Shown here in pieces: positions 12,546-25,840 of a stretch of DNA of 64,000 nt. The position numbers were made by a program, and so were the translations under genes. The notes beneath the pieces are model-generated. The model searched no databases. It was not told the DNA's origin and saw only the letters and a program-made list of their open reading frames with translations. This DNA comes from Centrapalus pauciflorus (taxonomy: Eukaryota; Streptophyta; Magnoliopsida; Asterales; Asteraceae): positions 234,750 through 298,749 of the forward strand of contig JAANYP010004711.1 of assembly GCA_020465985.1 (NCBI GenBank), read 5' to 3'. Position 1 is the first letter of the stretch. Each line of letters begins with the position of its first letter.

Positions 12546-13474
12546 CAGGGGCGGATCCAGGAATTTATATTATCGGTGTCACTTTTTTAGAGTAAATTTA
12601 ATACTTAGATTTTCGAAATATTTTCTAAAATGAATCGGGTCACTGAAACGGGTTTCCAACACAAAATTAACGAATAACAAGATTTTTCTAAAGTGATTGG
12701 AACCTTCTTTTTAAAAATTTGTCAGTTAACCTATTTTTTTTTAAAAGAATTAACAAATAAGTTTAACAATTGATAGAAAAATCTTATAAAATAAAAACTA
12801 AACATTTATACTTTATTATATTTATATAAATAAAATGTCTACTACACTAGTACACTTAGCCAATTCAAGACTTAAATAATAAACATATTGCATACTCATA
12901 AGTCATAATTCACTTAGTCACTTAGGCACTTAACAGAGAGAGAGAGAAAATAGAGAGAGAGTCGGCTAGTCGGGAGAGAGAGATTAAGAGATACGGTTAG
13001 GGCTTCAACGCTTCAAGCGGTGCCGGTCAGGCGTTTCAAAGGTGAGCGGTGGCCGGTGGGCAGCGTCGGCATTCCGTTCAGGGTTTCAACTTTCAAAGGT
13101 GAGCCGTGAGGGTGAAGGTTGAAGGTGAGCAAGCAAAGAGCAAAAATGATTTAGGGTTTCAAAAGCTAGAGGCTTGGGTATTGTTTTTTTAGGCTTTTTA
13201 AAATTTTTTTGGGCTAACTAAATTAAATTGACTGATTTGGGCTTTTCTAAAAAACACTTTTTGATTAAAATTCAGTGTTATTTCAATAAATTTAAGTAAT
13301 AAAAACAACAAATATAATTTAAATATGTATATTATAATTGTATAAATTTTTCGTAGGTGTCACTGAAAAAAAATCTTGGGTGTCACTCAGATTTTTGATA
13401 CATACGTAACTCAGTATTTTGAAAATTTATCGGTGTCGAGTGACACCCACTATTTTTAACTAGGTCCGCCCCTG
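12546..13474. mobile_element. Non-autonomous hAT element
   Basis: 929 bp with hAT-type inverted ends CAGGGGCGGA on both sides, followed by a mirrored GTGTCAC motif. The flanks share caaaaat (12,539-12,545 and 13,475-13,481), seven bases of an expected 8-bp duplication. The interior holds GA-repeats and a GC-rich island (about 12,930-13,150) unlike the AT-rich surroundings, but no transposase. It lies about 140 bp upstream of the UGT gene 1 TATA candidate. Confidence 0.75.
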
Positions 13475-13539
13475 CAAAAATCTCGCGTATCAACGTACCT
13501 TTCACATGCAAGGATAACAACCATCATTTACATCATTTA

Positions 13540-15005
13540 TAAAATTATCATTCACATCACTTATAAAATGATATTCACATCACCTAATTGATCATTCACA
13601 ACACTTGTTTGATCATTCACAAAAATTATTTTACTATTTACAATTATTCTAAACTTATTTGATTATTCACAACATTTATTTGATCATTCAAAATAATTAT
13701 TTAACCATTCACAATTCTTCAACACCTATTTGATCATTCACAAAAATTATTTGATCATTCACAGTATATATTTGATCATTCACAACACGTATTTCATTCA
13801 CATGAATTATTTGACCATTCACAGTGTTTATTTGATCATTCACAACACGTATTTCATTCACATGAATTATTTGACCATTCACGGTGTTTATTACATCATT
13901 CACATTAATTATGTTACTATTTACACTTTTTCTACACTTATTTGATCACTCACAACACTTATTTGATCATTCACATAAATTATTTGACCATTCACACTTC
14001 TTCTACACTTATTTGATCATTCACAACACTTATTTGACTATTTACATTTCTTAACACTTGTTTGATCATTCACAACACTTATTTGATCATTCACACGAAT
14101 TATTTGTCATAACTCTTATTTGATCAATTAAGTGTTGTGAATGATCATTTTTGCAAGTATTATGAATGATCAAATAATTCATGTAAATGATCAAATAAAT
14201 GTTAATGAGTGTAGAAGAATGGTAGATAGTCAAATAGTTATTGCATATGATCAAATAAGTGTTGTGAATGATCAAATAAATACTGTGAATGATCAACTAA
14301 TTCTTGTGAATGATAAAATAAGTGTTGTGAATGATCAAATAAATACTGTGAATTGTCAAATAATTCTTGTGAATGATCAAATAAGTGTAGAAGAATTGTA
14401 AATAGTGAAATAACTATTATTAATGATGAAATAAATACTGTGAATGGTCAAATAATTAATGTGAATGATCAAATAAGTGTTATGGATGTTCAAATAAATG
14501 TCGTGAATGGTCAAATAATTCTTGTGAATGATCAAATAAGTGTAGAAGACTTGTAAATGATCAAATAAGTGTTGTGAATGATCAAATAAGTGTAAATTAA
14601 GTGTGAATGGTCAAATAATTCTTGTGAATGATCACATAAGTGTTGTAAATGATTAAATAAGTGTAGAAGAAGTGTAAATAGTCAAATAATTATTGTGAAT
14701 GATAAAATAATGACTGTAAATGGTCAAATATTTATTGTGAATGATAAAATAAGTGTTGTGAATGATCAAATAACTACTGTGAGTGGTCAAATAATTCTTG
14801 TGAATGATCAAATAAGTTTTGAAGATTTGTGAAGGGTCAGATAAGTGTTGTGAATGATCAAATAAGTGTAGAAAGATTTGTAAATAGTTAAATAATTATT
14901 GAGAATGATCAAATATGTGGTGCGAATGATCAAATAAGTGTTGTGAATGATCAATTAAGTAATGTGAATGATTAATTAAGTAATGTGAATGATCATTTTA
15001 TAAGT
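13540..15005. repeat. Palindromic minisatellite, TGATCATTCACA units
   Basis: An array of imperfect 20-23-bp units. From about 13,540 to 14,130 they read ttgatcattcacaacactta; from about 14,130 to 15,005 the same unit is inverted (gtgaatgatcaaataagtgt). The outer edges are also mirrored (catttataaaattatc against gatcattttataag), so the whole block is one large inverted repeat. Each unit core, TGATCA, is itself palindromic. Long repeat-encoded frames occur on both strands but are by-products of the unit length. Confidence 0.85.
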
Positions 15006-15009
15006 TTTG

Positions 15010-15930
15010 TGGATGGTCGCTGTAATTACGAAAATACCCTTCCAACTAAAAAAAGTGACTCGCATGAAATTTTTAACTTTTGATCACAACACTTGTTTTT
15101 TATAATGTGGCATTGGAAGGGTACCTTTGGTACACTCAATTCTCATGCGTATTTTTTTGAACCCAAATCTTAACTTAAATACTCCAAACAATATAAATAT
15201 TTAATTTAGATGTATTAAAAGTTTTAGTACTTATGATCTTTAACATTTTTATTATGATTAGTTTTAAATACAGGTAATTTAAGTGGAAAATATGATCATT
15301 AGTAATATTAGGGATGAATAATAACAATTTTTTTTTATCATTATTTAGTTTTTATTTTAATTTTAACATAGTATTTAATTATTTTATTAAAGTAAATTAC
15401 ATAATATGAAATTAAATTCTTCTAATAATGTATTAATTTATTTATTGAATATTTAATATTACTGGTATAAATTGTATGTATTTTTATATATTTAAATAAA
15501 TTTATAAACACAGAAAATATTTAATATTAAATTTTGATGGATTAAATTATATATATTATTATTTAAATAAAATGTTATGAAATATATTTACTTTTTTTTG
15601 CATCACGTGTATTCATTTTTAAATTATTTTAATATATTTATAAATACATAAATAATTTTTTAGTAACATATATAGATAAGCATAGATGGATAAGCTTTAG
15701 ATTTTGATTTATACTTAATTTATAATTCATACCGTAAACACATAAAATATCATAGAAAACACATAATATTTTTTTAATCAGAAATTTTATAAAATATATT
15801 TTATTTATTTTAAATACAACATTATTTATTTTTTCTAAAACATGAAGATAACATATGACATTTAAGTTTTTTTTTTGTTATATGGTACAGAGATATTAAT
15901 ATATGTAGCAATTTAATGTAGAAATAGTGT
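15010..15930. other. Intergenic AT-rich DNA
   Basis: The edge sequence at 15,010-15,150 (atacccttccaac, ggaagggtacctttgg) may belong to a larger mobile element carrying the minisatellite. Beyond that nothing is recognisable. Confidence 0.35.
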
Positions 15931-15941
15931 GCCCGATACCA
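15931..15941 (-). other. Degenerate primer binding site
   Basis: On the minus strand TGGTATCGGGC resembles the initiator-Met-tRNA primer site of plant LTR elements (TGGTATCAGAGC). It lies directly beyond the inner end of the LTR remnant. Confidence 0.4.
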
Positions 15942-15943
15942 AT

Positions 15944-16756
15944 TATAAAATATAAGAAATATATTACGAATTACAATTCAGAAATTAAATTACAATACAC
16001 GAAAATAAATAGAATACAAAAATTAAAATTACAAGTAAAGGAAATAACAGTACTGAAAATAAATTACAATACGAAAAGAATGTCGAGTCTCGTGTTTGAC
16101 ACGATTCCCTTAAAACAGATTCGAAGTCTGTTTCCCAGTGTACAACAGCCAAAGCAGCGTGTACAGCCGGAGGTAACCAACTTGCCTGAAAATTCACGTG
16201 AATTCTACGTGTTCTTCGTTCTTGGAAGCAGCAACGTTTTGCTGTTAAAATGCAAAATATTTCGTAGAATGCAAGGTGTTTCAATTGTTTCTCCAAGTGT
16301 TTCAACTGTATTTTTGTGTTTGCATCTCCATCCCTTTTATAGAAGATGAGTTGTAACAACAAATTAATTATATTTAATTGTAATAATAATTAAATCCAAC
16401 TTTTTATTAATAATTAAATATAATAATTGTATTATTAAACCATGAGTTGTAACAACAAATTAATTATATTTAATTGTAATAATAAAAAACATTTTTTTAA
16501 TTAATAATTAAACATAATAATTTTATTATTAAACCATTTCTGTAATGACTCTAGAATTGTCTAGATTCGTCTAAGACACGAACGCGGCTCACGCAAAAAA
16601 TATCTTTTACAAAGTACGAGTCAGATGCGGGCGCACACAAGTTTAATGATTTGCTACTATTTGGACCCAAGATTTATCATGGAGTAACTTGTTATGCTTG
16701 TCAAAGCTCCTCCTTATTAACCACTCATGGTTTGATCCTTCTTCCTATGTGGAACA
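15944..16756 (-). mobile_element. LTR remnant of a retrotransposon
   Basis: Read on the minus strand it begins TGTTCCACATAGGAAGAAGG, close to a start common in plant copia LTRs. It contains a TATAAAAGGGATGG promoter-like box at about 16,330-16,345 and ends beside a degenerate primer site. A roughly 95-bp tandem duplication (ttgttacaactcat...) lies upstream of the box. No gag or pol follows, so this is a truncated element. The exact inner boundary is uncertain. ORFs on both strands here have no recognisable domain. Confidence 0.4.
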
Positions 16757-17364
16757 AGTTTTCACACTTTTAACTTGCATTTTTCCACATCAAACACCAA
16801 TCTTTGAGCATCGATATCTCATTCATCTTAGCTCCGTTTTAGACGTTCTTTATATCGTTGCAATCCTCTCTTCAAGGAGGATACAAACCCACAAAATATT
16901 AATTATATATCTTACAATTATATATAATTATATTGGTCCAAAAATATGGAAAATACATTTTTTTCTTTGAAAATTTTACACTTTTTTCTAACATTTTAAA
17001 CAAATATAATTAAGTATGTGTAAGAGGATTACATTGTTGTTATAAGCTTAGTGGTTTCAACGTTGTGGATTTAATATTTTTAGCATTATATCCTATTATT
17101 TCCTATATATATTGATATATTATATACATATATAACACTTCATATTTTTTTGAGTCTATGAATGAGTAGATATATTTAACTGACAAATGACAGTTGGAAA
17201 TTAAACCAATTGATGTCATTAGTTAATGACAAGTATAATGCATCACGTGGAAAAGATTGCATGACACGAGAAGATTTGAGCATAATAATCAATTGATACA
17301 TTACGCGGTCGGTCCGAGTCGAACCACAATGCATCACACTTAAGCGATGGTGCATCAAGATTTT
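16757..17364. other. Intergenic
   Basis: Sequence beyond the LTR remnant; no gene recognised. From 17,170 the text 'atgcatcacgtgg' begins to appear, a phrase shared with the foldback element that follows and with the MITE at 20,160. Confidence 0.3.
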
Positions 17365-17965
17365 TATGCATCATGTGGCTCTTTTGAATCGGGTTGGTCC
17401 GATGATCCAAGTCAGTCTGGGTTTTGATCGTTCAGTTCAATCAAAATCGTTCCATCGTTTTTTTGTTTCTCCACAAAAATAAAACAATAAATTACTTAGT
17501 TGGGAATCAAATCTCAAACATCTATTTACATAAAGCAATGTTTTAACGAATGAGCTACATGTCACTTTGTTGTTAAATGTATTGACATACTGGTTTTATT
17601 AACAAACCAACTCTTTGATATATTAATTTACAAAAGATCAAACCCAAGATTTCAAATTCTATAGACCAACATCGAATTTTAACCACTATTCTTTTACGAA
17701 GCACTCATAAATTAATATATTAAAAAGTAAACTTGTTATTAAAAATAAGTAAATCTATAAATTTGACAATAAAATGACTTGTAGCTCAATGGGTAAAACT
17801 TTGCCTTATAGAACAAAGGTGGTTTTGTGTTCGATTCCCAACTAAATAATTTAATATTTTATTTTTGTGAAGAAGCATAAAAACGATGAACCGATTTCTA
17901 CTAAGTGGATCAGTTTGGACGCTGGACCGATTCGACCCCGGACCTGCCGCATGATGCATCATGTG
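17365..17965. mobile_element. Foldback element with tRNA-like arms
   Basis: A long imperfect inverted repeat. The left arm (gatgcatcatgtggc..., gttggtccgatgatcc) pairs with the right arm reversed (gatgcatcatgcggc..., cggtccagcgtcc). Inside each arm is a tRNA-like module. The right one has TAGCTCAATGG at 17,782 and GTTCGATTCC at 17,829, close to RNA polymerase III A and B boxes; the left one is its degraded inverse at about 17,500-17,565. It is unlikely to be a functional tRNA because the predicted stems do not close. Confidence 0.5.
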
Positions 17966-18254
17966 ATCGTGTTATATTCTAACCGTAAAATTAAAATTGG
18001 CGGTTAAACTCGGTAGACTAAAAATTAAAATAAATTTTATACTAATTGCATATTTACAATCTTATCCTTAGTGTTATATTCTAATCGTAATCTACATTGG
18101 TTCTACAGTTTTACACTATTGGTTCTACAGTTTTACAATAAATTAATGTTCTGCAATGATCCCAACTATATGTATGTATGTATCTATGTATGTATGTATG
18201 GTCAAGTTCAATGGAGTATCAATATCATATTAGATTGGAGTAATGGAGTACGAT

Positions 18255-18430
18255 ATTAATGTACATGATCATTACGATAAAATGTTTAAATTTCATGTAA
18301 AATTGTAATATACATATTTTCAAAATTGCATATTGATTGACTAGTTCAAATCATTTGCATGTATATTATAACAAAATGTTTAATTTAATGCGGAATTGCA
18401 ATATATACGATATGTACATGTTCATGCATA
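18255..18430. mobile_element. Fragment of the 9,789-type MITE
   Basis: It shares catgatcattacgataaaat, tttaatttaatgc and atgcacatgttc-like phrases with the element at 9,789-10,216 but lacks its terminal repeats and TA flanks. Confidence 0.45.
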
Positions 18431-18432
18431 TT

Positions 18433-20044
<1,612 letters not shown>

Positions 20045-20159
20045 TATATATATATATATATATAGTTAAATCTAATAAAATGTATTTATCTTTTTAGGTG
20101 GAATGTGGTGACGTCATGTGGCGTTTTGTGTTCTACTTTATTTTATATATATATATATA

Positions 20160-20418
20160 GGGGGTTCAATGGAAAACCACCATGCACCTGAAAACTTGTG
20201 AAAACCGCACTGCACCACCACAAATGCATCAAATTCCCCACGTGATGCATCAAAATCCCGCGTGATGCACCAAATTTTCCGCGTGATGCATCAAAATCTC
20301 GCGTGATGCATCACCTTATTACGATCATGCCACCGCGTTTTTCATGAAATGCACCAAATCGGACGGTATGCGTAGGTTTTCATAGTTTTCAGGCATAATG
20401 GTTTTTCATTGAACTCAC

Positions 20419-20421
<3 letters not shown>
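20160..20421. mobile_element. MITE in TA microsatellite (GGGGGTTCAATGG ends)
   Basis: 262 bp with clear inverted ends: left GGGGGTTCAATGGAAAACCA, right reversed GGGGTGAGTTCAATGAAAAACCA. It is bounded by TA tracts at 20,145-20,159 and 20,422-20,490. The interior has five or more 'cgtgatgca' repeats. Confidence 0.7.

Positions 20422-20491
<70 letters not shown>
20422..20491. repeat. (TA)n microsatellite
   Basis: Uninterrupted TA tract separating two different MITEs. Confidence 0.95.
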
Positions 20492-20495
<4 letters not shown>

Positions 20496-21197
20496 CAGGT
20501 TCTATGGGGCACCTGTATGCATTGTGTACTTTAGGAACCTGTATGCACCGTTAGATCTTGAATTTTAATGGTTCAGATTGCAGTGGCAAAAAGATAATTA
20601 ACTTGAAAATGGGTGCACTGGTGCATAAATTCTCGCGCACGGAAGGGCAAAATCGGAAGATGCTTGAATTTAGAAAATATTCTATCCGAATCTGAACAAA
20701 CATGATGCATCTTCATCCAATTTATTGGATTTGTCTTCAAACACGATGCATCTTCATCCAATTCAATTTCAAACATGATGCATTTCGACCATATTCATCC
20801 TCGTCTTTGTTCCATCATTATGCATCACCAAAATCGTGATGCATTTCGGCCATATTCATCCTCGTCTTTGTTCCATCATTATGCATCACCAAAATCGTGA
20901 TGCATTTCGACATGTAAACCTGTTAGTTTCGTGATGCATCTCTGAAATTTAAACGTGTTCATCAACGTCTTCAATGTGTTCATCATTGTCCTGATGCATT
21001 GCTGTTGTGCATCATGTTTGAAACAACCAATAATTTATTTAGTTTCCTAAATAAATGATTAATATTAAATTAAATCTTATAATTTAACAATATATTATTA
21101 AACATTCCCAAAATGCCCTTAATGCACCCTTTGTAAACAAGCAATGCATTTTTGGTTCCCATTTGGTTCCCGATGCATATGGTGCCCCATAGAACCT

Positions 21198-21200
<3 letters not shown>
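20492..21200. mobile_element. MITE in TA microsatellite (GGTTCTATGGGGCAC ends)
   Basis: About 709 bp. The left end GGGTCAGGTTCTATGGGGCAC and the right end reversed, TTGAGGTTCTATGGGGCACC, share 15 perfect bases. It is bounded by TA tracts. It holds two tandem copies of a 62-bp unit at about 20,777-20,905 (gatgcatttcg...caccaaaatcgt). No ORF has recognisable content. Confidence 0.7.

Positions 21201-21250
<50 letters not shown>
21201..21250. repeat. (TA)n microsatellite
   Basis: TA tract with one CA interruption, bordering the MITE at 20,492 and a truncated relative of the 9,789-type MITE. Confidence 0.9.
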
Positions 21251-21359
21251 GATTTGAACATATGAATATTGTTATTTTGAATGAAATGTATCATTTTATC
21301 ATAATAAACATGTATATGATGTTAACTAGTCAATAATAATGCACAGCTAAACATGTGTA
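21251..21359. mobile_element. 9,789-type MITE, left part (split by hAT)
   Basis: It shares aatgtatcattttatcataa and atgttaactagtcaataata with the MITE at 9,789. Its continuation resumes at 23,725-23,790 (tatattgtagtttacatgaa). The split point is the hAT insertion with its target duplication. Confidence 0.55.
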
Positions 21360-21586
21360 CAGGGCCGGTCCTGAACATTTTCATGCCAAGGGCAAGTTAA
21401 AAGAATAGTGCCCTTTTAAAAATACAACATACTATTTTTAGGGGATTGATCACTTTTTAAGTTATATGATTTGAAATTAAACAAGGATTATTCGATTGAA
21501 AAGTAACAAAATTTTCGTTGTTTCTGCTACCAAATCTTGTGTATATTGACATTAATATTTTTCTGCCACTTGATATATTTTTCTGA

Positions 21587-23134
21587 GAGTTAATTACAAA
21601 AATGGTCCCTGTGGTTTGTCCTAAAATTTGGATTTGGTCCCTGAACTTTCAATTTTGCAGAAACGGTCCTTATTTTCATAGTTTGTTTGCAATTTTGGTC
21701 CCTCAACCTATTAACTTTTCTAATATGACCAAATTACCCTTATTTTGATGCAAACTATAGGGACCATTTCTATAATTAGTTTTTAATTCTTTTTAATCTT
21801 AATTAAATAAATTATTTTTTAGTGTTACTTAAATTTAATAAACTATAAAAAATAGAAAAAAACTATTTAATTATTCATGTTGGTTCATAAATTAGATATT
21901 TTTAGTCTTAATTAATTTTAATTTACTATAATTAAAGTGTAAACCAATCAAAATTTGATCGAAAAAATCATTTATGTTTAGAAACTATTTTCTAGAAGTT
22001 TCGTATATAAAATATCATAAAAATATTTGACTCTATAATTATTTATATTGGTTCATAAATTTATAATAAAAATATATTTGTTGGTCAAATATTTTACTTT
22101 CTTCTTAAATAAAATCGGCCAAAGATTCTATTTTATAATCTGTTCATATTTATATCAAAACATGGTGATAATGGTAAAGTGATAAATATAAATGGTTTAA
22201 AATTTTAAGGTGTCAATTTAATCGGATTAAATGAAAAGTCAAATTGAAAGACGAAAAAAAAATTAAAAACCTATTTATATTTCTCGATTTTTATGTAAAT
22301 GTCTGACAAGCCAAAGTTTGATGATAAAAGTTGTTAATCATGAATCTCAAAGATGTTATATGGACCTAAAATTTTAAATCGTTTTTGGTGTAATTAAAAA
22401 TTAAAACAATAAAATAATTAATACGTTAAATAAATAAAAATTTGATTGTCTTAGACCATTAGGAAGTTTTTTTAACTCGGTCAAATTAAACGTTAAATTT
22501 TTATTTATTTAAGTTCTTTAATATTTTTAACTTTAATTAAACTGTTAGCTCATAACTAATTTTTTTAAATAATTTATTAAAGTTAATTAACACTAAAAAT
22601 AAAGTAGAGTCAATTACATAAATGGTCTTTGTGGTTTGATCAACATAAATATTTTTTATTATAAATGTACGAACCAGTATAAATAATTATAAAGCAAAAT
22701 TTCTTATTTATGAAACCTAAAAACTAAATTTCTAAACATAAATGACATTTTCGATTATAAATTTTGATTGGTTTACACTTTGATTATAGTATATTAAAAT
22801 TAATTAAGACTAAAAATATCTAAATCATTTATGAACCAACATAAATAATTAAATAATTTTTTTCTATTTTTTATAGTTTATTAAATTTAAGTAACACTAA
22901 AAAATAATTTATTTAATTAAGATTTAAAAAAAGTTAAAAACTAATTATAAAAATGGTCCCTATAGTTTGCATTATAATAAAGGGTAATTTGGTCATATTA
23001 GAAAAGTTAATAGGTTGAGGGACCAAAATTGCAAACAAACTCTGAAAATAAGGACCGTTTTTGCAAAATTCAAAGTTCAGTGACTAAATCCAAATTTTAG
23101 GACAAACCACAGGGACCATCTTTGTAATTAACTC
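21587..23134. mobile_element. MULE-type foldback element nested in hAT
   Basis: 1,548 bp whose halves are mirror images over several hundred bases. It starts GAGTTAATTACAAAAATGG and ends with its inverse. It is flanked by a perfect 9-bp duplication, tttttctga (21,578-21,586 and 23,135-23,143), the MULE signature. The terminal 'ggtccctgtggtttg' motif is shared with the GRF-bearing MULE at 32,071. No ORF. Confidence 0.8.
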
Positions 23135-23204
23135 TTTTTCTGATATCATTGTTCTTATTGTCTAAAATTATAACTTTTGTCATTGATAATTAAGGTATGA
23201 ATAA

Positions 23205-23640
23205 AGCTGTAAACGAACCAACGTTCAACGAAACATTCGCGAACCGTTCAACGAGAAGTTTCGTTTATTTAACGGACGACGAAACGAATATGAACACAAA
23301 TTTATGTTCGTTTAAACAAACATGAACACAAACTTCATTTGTCCAATTTATGTTCGTTTGTTTTTTTAATATGTTTGATTGTTTATTTAGGTTCGTTCGT
23401 TTCGTTTAAACGTTCATTTATTTTTGTTCGTTTATGTTCAATTAACAATTGTTTACCAGTCGATTATGAGTTAAACGGATGAACATAAAAGAACACATAC
23501 AATATAAATTCCTTAACGAACGAATATTAACTATTAATCTCGTGTTCATTTATGTTTCATTTTCGATTAAAGTCAAATGAACGAACATGAGCATCAATCG
23601 TTCGTGTTCATTTGATTCGTTTATATCTTTTAAACATGAA
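23205..23640. mobile_element. Inverted-repeat element rich in TTCGTTTA motifs
   Basis: The left edge (gctgtaaacgaaccaacg) and right edge (ttcgtgttcatttgattcgt) are inverted relatives. The interior repeats cgttcgtttatgttca-like words on both strands. Boundaries are approximate and no target duplication was confirmed. Confidence 0.4.
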
Positions 23641-23790
23641 TATTGAATAGCAAAACAAAGCTTAATATATTACTTATCGGACCGAAAAATTAATGCCCCG
23701 ATGTTTGATGCCCGGCCGGCCCTGCATGTGTATATTGTAGTTTACATGAAATTTAACATTTTATCGTAATGAACATTTACATTCATTATG

Positions 23791-24565
23791 GTACCTCAGT
23801 ATTTCAATCAAAGATGGTAACTCAACGGATCATGATAGATTAAAACAATCGAGGGCTATGAAAGTAATACTAATTTTGTAATAAAATGAAACATTTTGTT
23901 AAAGGTTTTTAATGAAAACAAAAAACAATGGTATTTTGAGAAATGATTTCTTTTTATTCTTTGTCTCCTCTCTCTCATTGGAATACATCATTTTTTCTTC
24001 TCTCTTCTTCCTCACGTATTCATCTTCTCGTCTTCAAGATTTTCTTTCTTTAATTTTTATTCAAGATAAAGAATCGAATGGATGGAATTGAAAGTGAAGG
24101 ATTATTCAATGTTTCAACATAGAATATTTTTGTGTTTCTTCATATTCTTCGACATTCGTTCATATTCAACATCGAAGACTTCTGAGTTTTTCATGACCAT
24201 TGAAGATTTTTGTACATTTTCAAGCTCTGAGTTAATTTAATGTTCGAAGATGACGAAGTGTATGTTCTTCTAAGCTGACGAAATGTTCTTCATGATTCGT
24301 TTTTTTGAAGATCTATATCACGAAGCATGTTTGCTTTTTGAAGGTATCAATCACAAAGATGAATTTTTTTTTTTTGGGTTTTCTAAGGTTTCTCTTATGA
24401 TTCTTTTGAGTTTGAAGCATTTATGAGTGTTTATGTTTCAAATCTGGGTTTTAAAAACAAAATATGTACTTTTTTTATGTTTATTACATGTGTAAATAAT
24501 AAATATTATACATATAAACTATAATATGTGTAATAATTCTTATTATATGTATAATAATATATATA
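23791..24565. other. Intergenic
   Basis: No gene recognised. A stretch at 23,950-24,400 rich in ttcttc and gaagat looks like degraded exon- or UTR-derived sequence, but no frame is open. Confidence 0.35.
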
Positions 24566-25428
24566 GGGATAATTGCGTAAAAAACCCTAAAGTTGGAACA
24601 TTTTTGTGATTAAAACCCCTAACCATTTTCTGTTGCACAAAAAACCTCTAACCGGTAAATTTTCTTGAAATTAGGACATTACCGGTTATAATAGGTTGAT
24701 ATGCTTACATAGCACACACGTGGCATCCACATGGCAAACCCGACTTACGTGGCGCCTACGTGGCACCACATGTAAATTTTTAAACTGAATTTTTGTATAA
24801 AAAACCTCCAAGTTGGTGACTTTTTCGATTAAAACCCTTAACTATTTTTTTTTCATCTCTAACCAACAATAATATTTACTTTTTCTCTTCTTCTCTACCT
24901 CCGGCAACTCCGATTACTCTATCCCCTTTTTATGTTCAGTGTTGTTCATTTTATGTATGTATGTTCGATTAACTTTTGCCGTTTAATTTTGAATTTTAAC
25001 TTCAATTGTGCCGATGGAATCAATTTCATTTTATGTTCACGAGTTGCATTTTTAGCTTCAGCTTTATGTTCAATTTCGTTTATTTATGTTCCATTTTTAG
25101 CTTCTAAATTTCGTTTATTTATGTTCCATCAGTGAAGACTCAATTTTAATTATCTTTGTTGGTTGGAGGGTTTTTATCAAATGAATATGATTTGGGGTTT
25201 TAATTGAAAAAACTAAACAAGTTAGGGGTTTTTTACGCAAAAATCTATTAAAAAATTGTACACGTCATCAAGTTGCAACCGGCTAAACCGGTTGCAAGTC
25301 AGATTTTTTGAAAAAAACCCAAATTTACAAAGTTTTAACCGGTTGGAGGTTTTTTGTACAATGAAAAATGGTTGGGGGTTTTAATCGCAAAAATGATCCA
25401 ACTTAGGGGTTTTTTGCGCAATTTCCCC
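24566..25428. mobile_element. MULE-type element with long inverted ends
   Basis: 863 bp. The terminal repeats extend about 90 bases and repeatedly contain aaaaaacc and accggtt words. The ends are GGGATAATTGCGTAAAAAAC and, reversed, GGGGAAATTGCGCAAAAAAC. It is flanked by atatatata (24,557-24,565 and 25,429-25,437), consistent with a 9-bp duplication, though the TA-rich context weakens this. A second, inner pair of related inverted repeats suggests nested copies. Confidence 0.65.
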
Positions 25429-25437
25429 ATATATATA

Positions 25438-25840
25438 AACTTTGTCGTGAAACTATTTTTTATTTTTATTTTTAATTTTTATTTGTTTTTGTATAATAAT
25501 TCTTATTATATGTATAAACTTTGTCAAAAAAAAACATTTAAAATTTGTTATTATCATTCTTGAAAAGTTCGTTTAGCTGAACGCAAAAACAATTAAAATT
25601 TCTTTTAGATCTTCGATATTTTTAAAATGACCATGGCAACGACTTTGACGTCACAAATACTAATAAATATTCTTTTAGACAAAGACTTTTGAGTCAAAAA
25701 AGTCGTCGCAAAAGGTTTTCAGCTGCAAGGTTTATGTGACGAGTTTTTGACTACGATTTGTTGTCACAGTAGACCATTATTTGTCGACGACAAACATAAT
25801 TTTAACGCAAAAAACAAACTTTCTTGTCGTGTGACCGGGT
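25438..25840. other. Intergenic, target of the gypsy element
   Basis: No gene. The last bases before the LTR are ccggg; the first after the other LTR are gcggg (31,237-31,241), a probable 5-bp target duplication with one change. Confidence 0.5.

Larger units (their letters stand above)
21360..23724. mobile_element. hAT element, non-autonomous, with nested insertions
   Basis: 2,365 bp with inverted ends CAGGGCCGGTCCTG and, reversed, CAGGGCCGGCCGGG. It is flanked by a perfect 8-bp target duplication, catgtgta, at 21,352-21,359 and 23,725-23,732. No transposase ORF. It contains a complete MULE-type element (21,587-23,134) and an inverted-repeat element (about 23,205-23,640). The insertion order is MITE first, then hAT, then MULE. 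Confidence 0.85.

Noticed and set aside
13709..14401. Repetitive proteins (NDQINTVNGQ-type) on either strand
   Set aside because: They are translations of the minisatellite; equally long frames occur on both strands and no start context or gene neighbours support them.
13540..15005. CRISPR array
   Set aside because: Units vary, there are no uniform unique spacers, orientation inverts at the centre, and the DNA is eukaryotic.
15927..16362. Protein-coding gene on either strand
   Set aside because: Both strands are open, no domain is recognised, and the stretch is better explained as an LTR remnant with TATA box and primer site.
17770..17842. Functional tRNA gene
   Set aside because: A- and B-box-like words are present, but the acceptor and anticodon stems do not pair and it lies within an inverted repeat.
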